In this document: positions 57,564-64,000 of the stretch, piece by piece
How positions within the stretch are numbered: position 1 is the stretch's first letter
Layout of the letters: the number at the start of each line of letters is the position of its first letter
DNA from: Cardiobacteriaceae bacterium TAE3-ERU3
GTDB lineage: Bacteria > Pseudomonadota > Gammaproteobacteria > Cardiobacteriales > Cardiobacteriaceae
Length of the DNA stretch: 64,000 bases
Reading direction: 5' to 3'
Assembly: GCA_019218315.1 (NCBI GenBank)
Contig: JAHUUI010000002.1
Location: 496,001 to 560,000, forward strand
The notes under the pieces: model-generated
What the model was told of the DNA's origin: nothing
What the model saw: only the letters and a program-made list of their open reading frames with translations
Databases searched by the model: none
Made by a program: the position numbers and the translations under genes

Positions 57564-58693
57564 CACGCCCCCAATGCCCGTCGCTGCACGGCAATGCGCT
57601 CGCCGACGCGGGCAATGTTGTCAGCAGTCAAATCAGCATTGACGCACAAGCGCAGCTGCGCCATGCCTTTGGGTACAGTCGGATAGCGCACCGCACCCAC
57701 TGCAATGCCGTCATCACGCAGTGCAGCAGCAAGCTGCATGGTGCGCGCGTTGTCGCCAATCACCAGCGGCACAATCGGCGCCGGACGCGCTGTTGTCGTG
57801 CTTATTCCCAACGCACCCTGCATGGCAAGCGTATTGGCAAACAGGCGCTGCCGCGCTGCGGCGAACTCCGGCAACAATGCCAATATCTGCGCCGTCCACG
57901 CGGCGACCATCGGCGGCAACGCACTGGCAAAAATCAGGCTGCGACAGTGGTTAACCACATAACGGCGGGTAACCTCGTCGAGCAACACCAGCGCACCATA
58001 AGATGCCAGCGCCTTGGCACACGGCATCACCAGCACGTCCACGTCTTGCGCCACGCCCTGCTCGTGCGCGATGCCCAAGCCATCGCCAAAAATACCCACC
58101 GCATGCGCTTCATCTATATATAGGTGTGCAGCGAATTCTTCTTTCAACGCAAGCAAGGCTGGCAAATCGCTCACGCTGCCGTCCATACTAAACACGCTTT
58201 CACTGACCAGCCACACATGGCGGTATTCACCGCGATGGCGCGCCAACAGCTTGTGCAACGCCTGCAAATCCTGATGCGGATAGCGCAGCAGTCGCGCCGC
58301 CGACAAACGTGCGCCATCAATCAAGCTGGCGTGAATGTCCTTATCCGCGACAATCAAATCTCCCTTGCCCGCGAGGATGGGCAACAAACCGATATTGGCG
58401 TGATAGCCGCTGTTCAAATACAGCGCAGGACGGGAAAATACCCGCGCCGCAGTCTCTTCAACCAGCGCTGCCGCCTGCGCTGCCCCACCGAGCAGGCGCG
58501 ACGCACTCGCCGACGATGCCGCACTCTCCTCGTCCAGCCAACGCTGCACAAAAGCACTATAACGCGCCGTATCCCGCGCGATACCGAGATAATCATTGCT
58601 GCACAAGTCCAGCCCCTGTACCGCCTCGGGCAAAGTGCGTAATTGACCGGACTGCTGCAAAGCGTCCAGCGTATTTTGCATCATCTTATACAT
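57563..58693 (-). CDS. bioF: 8-amino-7-oxononanoate synthase BioF
   Basis: The start at MYKMMQNTLDALQQ (58693, overlapping the bioA stop) gives 376 residues; a second in-frame ATG just after the bioA stop at 58684 is equally plausible. SSASASRLLGGAA, LYLNSGYHANIG, IDEAHAVGIFG and the PLP lysine in VMPCAKALASYGALV are typical alpha-oxoamine synthase segments. It condenses pimeloyl-ACP and alanine. It is followed at once by bioG. Confidence 0.92.
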   Translation of the reverse strand: MYKMMQNTLDALQQSGQLRTLPEAVQGLDLCSNDYLGIARDTARYSAFVQRWLDEESAASSASASRLLGGAAQAAALVEETAARVFSRPALYLNSGYHANIGLLPILAGKGDLIVADKDIHASLIDGARLSAARLLRYPHQDLQALHKLLARHRGEYRHVWLVSESVFSMDGSVSDLPALLALKEEFAAHLYIDEAHAVGIFGDGLGIAHEQGVAQDVDVLVMPCAKALASYGALVLLDEVTRRYVVNHCRSLIFASALPPMVAAWTAQILALLPEFAAARQRLFANTLAMQGALGISTTTARPAPIVPLVIGDNARTMQLAAALRDDGIAVGAVRYPTVPKGMAQLRLCVNADLTADNIARVGERIAVQRRALGA

Positions 58694-59972
58694 CGCAATA
58701 CGCCTTGAGTACCGCAACCAGTGCATCGCTCAATTGCTGCAATTCAGCAGCCGAAATCACAAATGGCGGCATCAGATACACTAGCTTGCCAAATGGTCGC
58801 ACCCACACGCCTGCCTCGACAAACATCGGTGTTATCACCGCCATGTCCACCGCCTCGTGCAATTCGACCACGCCAATCGCACCCAGCACCCGCACGTCTG
58901 CCACCGCGTCCCAATCCTTGAGTGGCGACAATGCCGCCTGCAAATGCGCCGCAATCGCCGCCACCTGCTCGCGCCACGCTTCATTGCGCAATAAACCAAG
59001 CGACGCACTTGCCACCGCACAGGCAAGCGGATTACCCATAAAAGTCGGACCGTGCATCATCACGCCCGGCTCGGCGGCACTGATCGTATCAGCAACGGCA
59101 TCGGTGCATAAAGTCGCGGCAAAGCTGACGTAACCGCCAGTCAATGCCTTGCCAATGCACATAATATCGGGCGTGATTACCGCGTGATTGATCGCAAACC
59201 ACTCACCGGTACGGCCAAAACCGGTGGCAATCTCGTCGGCAATCAGCAATATGCCATGCTTACGACAACGTTCGGCGAGATGGCGCAAATAATCGGGATG
59301 GTAAAACCACATCCCGCCCGCGCCCTGCACAATCGGCTCGATGATAAACGCCGCCACTTCATCGCCATGTGCGGCAAAAAAACCGTCCAAAGCCTTAACA
59401 TCATCCGCGCACAATTCACCATCGAAGCGCGATTGCGGACGCGGCAAAAAGTGCTGCGCCGCCAAGCGCCCTTGATACAGGCTGTGCATACCGGTATGAG
59501 GGTCGCACACCGACATCGGATGCCAAGTATCACCGTGATAGCCGCCAAGTACCGTGGCAAACTGTACGCGCTGCGTTTCGCCACGCGCCTGCTGGTATTG
59601 CAGCGCCATCTTCATCGCCACTTCGACCGACACCGATCCCGAATCGCAGAAAAACACCCGCGCCAATCCTTGCGGCACAACGTCGAGTAAATCACGCGCC
59701 AATTGCACCGCAGGTTCGTGGGTCAAGCCGCCGAACATCACATGCGCGAAGCATTCGCATTGTTCTTGAATCGCGGCATTAAGCACGGGATGCTTGTAGC
59801 CGTGAATCACGCACCACCAGCTCGACATACCGTCAATCAGCTTACGTCCGTCTTCAAGGGTCAAATACACCCCTTCGGCATCGCTGACCACATACGGCGT
59901 CACGCCGCCATGTGCAGACGCATAGGGATGCCAAATGTGTTCGCTGTCAAATTGCTGGATTGCCGAAGCCAT
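58686..59972 (-). CDS. bioA: adenosylmethionine-8-amino-7-oxononanoate transaminase BioA
   Basis: A 428-residue class-III aminotransferase. HIWHPYASAHG and LEDGRKLIDGMSSWWCVIHGYKHP are BioA signatures. CDSGSVSVEVAMKMALQY, LIADEIATGFGRTGEWFA and the PLP lysine in CIGKALTGGYVSFAATL are also present. It forms 7,8-diaminopelargonate using S-adenosylmethionine as amino donor. It is the first gene of the biotin run, divergent from hisB, with about 137 bases between starts. Confidence 0.95.
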   Translation of the reverse strand: MASAIQQFDSEHIWHPYASAHGGVTPYVVSDAEGVYLTLEDGRKLIDGMSSWWCVIHGYKHPVLNAAIQEQCECFAHVMFGGLTHEPAVQLARDLLDVVPQGLARVFFCDSGSVSVEVAMKMALQYQQARGETQRVQFATVLGGYHGDTWHPMSVCDPHTGMHSLYQGRLAAQHFLPRPQSRFDGELCADDVKALDGFFAAHGDEVAAFIIEPIVQGAGGMWFYHPDYLRHLAERCRKHGILLIADEIATGFGRTGEWFAINHAVITPDIMCIGKALTGGYVSFAATLCTDAVADTISAAEPGVMMHGPTFMGNPLACAVASASLGLLRNEAWREQVAAIAAHLQAALSPLKDWDAVADVRVLGAIGVVELHEAVDMAVITPMFVEAGVWVRPFGKLVYLMPPFVISAAELQQLSDALVAVLKAYCDV

Positions 59973-60053
59973 GCCTACCTCAAAAAATCGCCTATTCTAA
60001 CGCCAAAAACAGCCCTTGCTCAGCCCCTTAATGAACAATCATGAACCATCATT

Positions 60054-60083
60054 TTGAATATCATCAAGGCACGCGGTTATAAT
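60054..60083 (+). promoter_or_regulatory. Sigma-70-type promoter of hisB
   Basis: TTGAAT (60054-60059) and TATAAT (60078-60083) are separated by 18 bases. Transcription would start near 60090, giving a leader of about 20 bases before the hisB ATG, which lacks a clear ribosome-binding site. Confidence 0.6.
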
Positions 60084-60109
60084 CATTTCTTTTGCAGACA
60101 AAAATCATC

Positions 60110-60700
60110 ATGACCCGACAAGCCAGCGTATCGCGCCACACCAACGAAACCAAAATTGACGTCAGCATCAATCTCGACGGCACCGGCAAAGCCAACCTAG
60201 AGAGTGGCGTCGGTTTTTTCGACCACATGCTCGACCAGATTGCTCGCCACGGGCTGTTCGACCTCGACATCAAATGCGATGGCGACCTGCACGTTGACTG
60301 CCACCACACTGTCGAAGATGTCGGTATCGCACTTGGTCAGGCACTGAAAGAAGCACTTGGTGATAAACGCGGACTGACTCGTTACGGGCACAGCTACGTG
60401 CCACTCGACGAAGCCTTATCACGCGTTGTTATCGACTTTTCCGGCCGCCCCGGTCTGCATTTTTACGCCAAATTCACCCGCGACAAAATCGGCGACGTTG
60501 ATACCGAAACCTTCTTTGAATTTTTTCAGGGCTTCGCCAACCACGCGCAAGCTACCATCCACATCGACAACATCCGCGGCATCAATAATCATCACATCAT
60601 CGAAACCATATTCAAGGCTTTTGGCCGTGCCCTGCGTATGGCATGTGCCATCGACGAACGTGCTGCCGGACAAATGCCTTCAACCAAGGGCTGCCTATGA
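60110..60700 (+). CDS. hisB: imidazoleglycerol-phosphate dehydratase
   Basis: The monofunctional form has 196 residues from [15 protein letters not shown]; a TTG six codons upstream overlaps the predicted transcription start and is not used. [20 protein letters not shown] and [17 protein letters not shown] carry the His clusters for manganese, and [20 protein letters not shown] is the third. It performs the sixth histidine step. The stop overlaps the hisH ATG. No HisB phosphatase domain is fused, unlike E. coli. Confidence 0.95.
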   Translation: MTRQASVSRHTNETKIDVSINLDGTGKANLESGVGFFDHMLDQIARHGLFDLDIKCDGDLHVDCHHTVEDVGIALGQALKEALGDKRGLTRYGHSYVPLDEALSRVVIDFSGRPGLHFYAKFTRDKIGDVDTETFFEFFQGFANHAQATIHIDNIRGINNHHIIETIFKAFGRALRMACAIDERAAGQMPSTKGCL

Positions 60701-61326
60701 ACCGTATTGCCGTGATTGACTATGGCATGGGCAACTTACACAGCGTGTGTAAAGCGCTTGCTCACGTTGCCCCAGACGCAACCATCACCCTTGCTACCGA
60801 TCGCCAAACCATTGCAGCCGCAGACCGCATATTATTGCCCGGGCAAGGCGCCATCGCAGCCTGCATGGCGGAACTACGCAAACTCGACCTCATTGAGCCA
60901 CTGTTGCAAGCCGCACGCGAAAAACCCTTTCTCGGCATCTGCATCGGCCCACAGCTCATGATGCGCCACAGCGAAGAAAATGGCGGTGTCGATGGACTTG
61001 GGTTATTCGATGGCAATGTCGTACGCTTCACGCCCGACCTAATCGACCAAGGCGAAACCATCAAAATCCCGCATATGGGCTGGAATACCATCAAGCAAAC
61101 CCGTGCGCATCCGCTTTGGGATTGCATCGCCGATAACAGCCACTTCTACTACGTACACAGTTACCACTTGAGCGACAACCCCGACACCATCGGCACTACC
61201 GACTACGGCGTCACCTTCCCGGCCGCCATCGCCCGTGACAACATTGCCGGATTACAAGCACACCCTGAAAAATCCGCCGATAACGGACTGCGCTTTCTCG
61301 CCAATTTTGTGCAATGGCAACCATGA
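60697..61326 (+). CDS. hisH: imidazole glycerol phosphate synthase glutaminase subunit HisH
   Basis: A 209-residue class-I glutamine amidotransferase starting at [17 protein letters not shown], overlapping the hisB stop (ATGA). [11 protein letters not shown] is the oxyanion region, the nucleophile Cys is in [16 protein letters not shown] and the Glu-His pair in GLQAHPEKS complete the triad. It supplies ammonia to HisF. hisA and hisF are not next to it; an acetyltransferase gene follows instead. Confidence 0.95.
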   Translation: MNRIAVIDYGMGNLHSVCKALAHVAPDATITLATDRQTIAAADRILLPGQGAIAACMAELRKLDLIEPLLQAAREKPFLGICIGPQLMMRHSEENGGVDGLGLFDGNVVRFTPDLIDQGETIKIPHMGWNTIKQTRAHPLWDCIADNSHFYYVHSYHLSDNPDTIGTTDYGVTFPAAIARDNIAGLQAHPEKSADNGLRFLANFVQWQP

Positions 61327-61838
61327 GTAATCGCCTGCAACTTCGCCGCCCAATGGAAGACGATTTTGCACGTTATTACGCTATCAATAGTGATCCGGCA
61401 ACCAATACCTTTAATCCGCACGGCGCAATGTCCTATGACGACGCGCGAATTATTTTTGCCGACATTCTCGCCCACTGGCAACAAGAACAATTTGGTATCT
61501 GGACAGTAACCCTGCCCGACCAGCTACATCACGCCATTGGTTTCGGTGGCATCTCGTATCGCAACTACGGAAGCACTCGCCACCTCAACCTCGGCTATCG
61601 CTTTGACCCTGACTACTGGGGCAATGGTTACGCTAGCGAATTAGCCAACCGCGCGATTACATTTGCATTTCAAGAGCAACAAGCCACCGCAGTATACGCA
61701 TTGGTTCGTCCGCAACACAAAGCATCCATTCGCGTTCTTGAGAAAAATGGTATGACTTGCTGCAATACGCTTGACGACGTTCCACCACTCGAGCCCAGCC
61801 TCGTTTACTACATCCTAAAGCCCACACACGATGAATAA
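61323..61838 (+). CDS. RimJ/RimL-type GNAT acetyltransferase
   Basis: The 171-residue protein starts at [15 protein letters not shown] with its ATG overlapping the hisH stop. LGYRFDPDYWGNGYASELANRAITFAF is the acetyl-CoA segment typical of the RimJ/RimL group, followed by RPQHKASIRVLEKNGM. The substrate is unknown. It overlaps the next gene by eight bases. Confidence 0.85.
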   Translation: MSNRLQLRRPMEDDFARYYAINSDPATNTFNPHGAMSYDDARIIFADILAHWQQEQFGIWTVTLPDQLHHAIGFGGISYRNYGSTRHLNLGYRFDPDYWGNGYASELANRAITFAFQEQQATAVYALVRPQHKASIRVLEKNGMTCCNTLDDVPPLEPSLVYYILKPTHDE

Positions 61839-62259
61839 CGCACCGCACATAGCCAACGGCGAGCAAATCATCATTTTTGATGGCGTGTGCAAATTATGCA
61901 ATGCATGGAGCCGCTTCATCATCAAACACGATAAGCAGCATCGCTTTCGCCTGTGCAGTATTCAATCACCCCAAGGCAAAGCCATTCTCAAGCACTTTGG
62001 TTACGACAGTGAAGACGTCACCACCATGCTTCTTGCTCAAAGCGACCGTTGCTACGACAAAAGCGACGCTTTCCTGCAAGTCATGCACGGCCTCGGCTGG
62101 CCATACCACATCCTGTGTGCCGCCTACATCGTACCGCGCCCTATTCGCGATTGGCTTTACGACCGCATCGCACTGAACCGCTACCATTTATTCGGCAAGT
62201 ACGACAGCTGTATGCTGCCCACTCCCGATCACCAAAAGCGCTTCCTCGATCATGAATAA
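61831..62259 (+). CDS. DCC-family thiol-disulphide oxidoreductase-like protein
   Basis: A 142-residue protein of the DUF393/DCC family. The defining DxxCxxC motif is IIFDGVCKLCNAWSRFI near residue 16, followed by FRLCSIQSPQGKAIL and RDWLYDRIALNRYHLFGK. The redox partner is unknown. It overlaps both the GNAT and the DoxX-like genes by eight bases. Confidence 0.85.
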   Translation: MNNAPHIANGEQIIIFDGVCKLCNAWSRFIIKHDKQHRFRLCSIQSPQGKAILKHFGYDSEDVTTMLLAQSDRCYDKSDAFLQVMHGLGWPYHILCAAYIVPRPIRDWLYDRIALNRYHLFGKYDSCMLPTPDHQKRFLDHE

Positions 62260-62668
62260 GCAAAACCGCATCCACTGGACAGCACGCCTCACCCTTGCCT
62301 TTGTATTCATCTGGCACGGATTGGTACCCAAAATCCTACTCACTGACGCACTCGAACATCAAATGATCGCCGCCAGCCCGTTCCCACTACCGTTTGATGC
62401 CCGCACTGTTATGCTGATTGCCGGTATTGCCGAGCTAACCATTGGCGCGTTGCTGCTTTATCGTCGTTGGTTATGGCCGGTCTATTTTTCCGCAGCAACT
62501 CTCGTCGTATTACTCACCTACTGCGCATTATTTACCCCCGCATTACTCGGCGCAGCATTCAATCCCCTCAGCACCAATCTTGCCGCATTAGCATTGTGTT
62601 ATATCGTCTGTCTGACACAAAAAAGCCCCGATAAACTCGGGGCTGATCAAGAACCAAACAAATATTAG
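62252..62668 (+). CDS. DoxX-like membrane protein
   Basis: A 138-residue protein with four hydrophobic segments: ARLTLAFVFIWHGLVPKIL, VMLIAGIAELTIGALLLYR, VYFSAATLVVLLTYCALF and LAALALCYIVCL. This fits the DoxX-like family (DUF4281/PF13781 type), whose function is not settled. Its last 50 bases contain the terminator of the convergent gene, and the two stops overlap by four bases. Confidence 0.7.
   Translation: MNKQNRIHWTARLTLAFVFIWHGLVPKILLTDALEHQMIAASPFPLPFDARTVMLIAGIAELTIGALLLYRRWLWPVYFSAATLVVLLTYCALFTPALLGAAFNPLSTNLAALALCYIVCLTQKSPDKLGADQEPNKY
62618..62644 (-). terminator. Rho-independent terminator of the DUF819 gene, located inside the convergent coding sequence
   Basis: AGCCCCGA (62624-62631) and TCGGGGCT (62637-62644) form an eight-base stem with a five-base loop. 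On the minus strand a T run follows (plus A's at 62618-62624). The whole element is within the last codons of the DoxX-like gene. Confidence 0.85.
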
Positions 62669-63906
62669 CCGCCCACTACCAGCCGCATCATTTCGCCAGT
62701 CAGATAAGCACCAATTGTACCTACCGCATAGCCGAGAATGGCCAGTAATACACCAACCGAAGCAAGTGAAGGATGGAATGCTGCAGCAACGACTGGTGCG
62801 GATGCAGCACCACCTATATTGGCTTTTGAACCAACTGCAAGGAAGAACAGCGGCGCGCGAATCAGCTTGGCAACAATAAATAGCAGCGTGATGTGGAATA
62901 AGATCCATACAAAGCCGACCAAGACCAACTGCCAATGTGAGAATATTTTGGTCAGATCCATGTGCATACCAATAGCTGCCACGAGGATGTAAATGAATGC
63001 TGAACCAATTTTTGATGCGCCACCATGCTCGTAATCCCGCAGAGGCGTAAACGACAAGGCAATCCCGCCAACTGTTGCCGTCAGTACCAACCATAGGAAT
63101 CCGCTAGATAAACTGTATTCTTGCGCCCATGGGAATTGCGCAAAGTAGCCACCAATATGATCCCCGGCCAGATGACCCAAACCAACCACAGCAAAGGCAA
63201 TACCAAGAATAATCATAATGTCATTAAGTGATGGGATTCGCTCATTTTCACGCTGATAGCGCTCGACTGTCTGCTTTAATTCATCAATACTGCGTGTATC
63301 AGCCTTAAGCCAGCGGTCGATTGCATCGGATTTTTTGGCAAGAAATAATAGTGTAATCAACCAAAACTCAGCGACAATCACATCAACCACAGCCATCGTA
63401 CCAAACAGCGTGTCATTAACCTGATGCAACTCTTTCATTGAGGCCATATTTGCGCCTCCACCAATCCAGCTACCCGCCAATGTCGCCAGTCCTTTCCACA
63501 CTTCACCGGCAACCCACTCTGGCGCAATAACATGAAATAACCAGATCGCAAATGGCCCACCCAGCATAATACCGATGGTTGCGGTAAAAAACATCGCCAA
63601 TGCTTTCCAGCCCAGCCCGAGAATTTTTTGTAAATCAATACTCAGCGTGAGCAGCACAAGGCTGGCTGGTAGAAGGTAGCGCGAAGCAATGTAGTAGATA
63701 TGATCACCACTATCCGTACTTAAAATACCTGTCGTAGATAACAAACCGGGTAAAAAATAGCACAGCAATAACGCCGGCACATGATGATAGAACTTTGCCC
63801 AGAAGCCCTCTTTTTTTGCTGACGTATAAAAAATAAAGCCGAGCAGCGCCATGATCACGCCAAATACCAGCCCATCATTGGTAATCAATGCTTGACCTGA
63901 TTCCAT
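62665..63906 (-). CDS. DUF819 family membrane protein
   Basis: A 413-residue protein with about eleven hydrophobic segments. The ATG at 63906 is chosen because GGAGGGAACG precedes it; the earlier ATG contains that site. LAGSWIGGGANMASMKE near residue 155, a charged loop (about 210-230) and AVGSKANIGGAASAPVVAAAFHPSLA near the C-terminus are DUF819 (YjcL-type) features. Members resemble glutamate/sodium symporters; the cargo is unknown. It ends by overlapping the convergent gene. Confidence 0.85.
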   Translation of the reverse strand: MESGQALITNDGLVFGVIMALLGFIFYTSAKKEGFWAKFYHHVPALLLCYFLPGLLSTTGILSTDSGDHIYYIASRYLLPASLVLLTLSIDLQKILGLGWKALAMFFTATIGIMLGGPFAIWLFHVIAPEWVAGEVWKGLATLAGSWIGGGANMASMKELHQVNDTLFGTMAVVDVIVAEFWLITLLFLAKKSDAIDRWLKADTRSIDELKQTVERYQRENERIPSLNDIMIILGIAFAVVGLGHLAGDHIGGYFAQFPWAQEYSLSSGFLWLVLTATVGGIALSFTPLRDYEHGGASKIGSAFIYILVAAIGMHMDLTKIFSHWQLVLVGFVWILFHITLLFIVAKLIRAPLFFLAVGSKANIGGAASAPVVAAAFHPSLASVGVLLAILGYAVGTIGAYLTGEMMRLVVGG

Positions 63907-64000
63907 CGTTCCCTCCATTAGACTATAAACAAAGGAAAAATTGCTTCATTCATATGAAGCAATACCCACAACCAATATTCTGACAATCATGTTGCAAACA

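Noticed and set aside
57563-57566. GTG start for bioG one codon upstream
   Set aside because: The ATG sharing one base with the bioF stop (TGATG) is a standard coupling arrangement and gives the normal family N-terminus.

Overview
The window is a chromosomal segment of a Gram-negative, ubiquinone-using proteobacterium, most probably a gammaproteobacterium. The evidence is a complete Rnf/Rsx complex, TmcA, RimI, a PilS-type kinase, split GcvH/GcvP genes and lipobox or Sec-signal proteins. Base composition is close to half GC over the core genes. I cannot place it further; a Cardiobacteriales-like relative is only a guess. I saw no rRNA, tRNA, CRISPR array or intact insertion sequence.

Layout: 1-2.9 kb holds a truncated PilS-like kinase, rsmE and xth. 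3-7 kb holds tadA, gcvP and gcvH. 7-12 kb holds adk, aroC, a short tmcA, a UbiH-family hydroxylase and an IalB-like secreted protein. 12-21.5 kb is a nine-gene operon with a divergent GntR regulator, encoding ABC uptake and the whole non-phosphorylating L-fucose route to pyruvate and L-lactate. 21.5-25 kb holds a SerB-like phosphatase, a HerA-like ATPase and an acetyltransferase. 25-30.7 kb is rsxABCDGE.

30.8-32.9 kb is an AT-rich accessory insert: an NA37-type nucleoid-associated protein gene, broken by a frameshift, overlaps a RelA/SpoT-type nucleotidyltransferase gene. This is the best candidate for an undescribed system (toxin-antitoxin or defence-like). 33-43 kb is a polyamine region holding arginine decarboxylase, agmatinase, carboxy(nor)spermidine dehydrogenase and decarboxylase, with an APC permease: arginine to spermidine without S-adenosylmethionine decarboxylase. 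43.5-49 kb holds ndh and a bcp-ATPase-metA-rarD-lipoprotein-phaR series. 49-50.4 kb is a second AT-rich patch with an orphan coiled-coil gene. 50.4-54.4 kb holds metG, a membrane protein, an esterase-fold protein that lacks its nucleophile, and rimI. 54.4-60 kb holds biotin genes bioA-bioF-bioG-bioC, an EamA transporter and bioD. 60-64 kb holds hisB, hisH, three small genes and a DUF819 membrane protein.

Many neighbouring genes overlap by 1-8 bases (ATGA, TAATG, TGATG), so most clusters are probably translationally coupled operons. Several starts were moved downstream of the longest open frame on the basis of ribosome-binding sites and family N-termini. All functional calls rest on motif and family recognition by eye; no database search was run.
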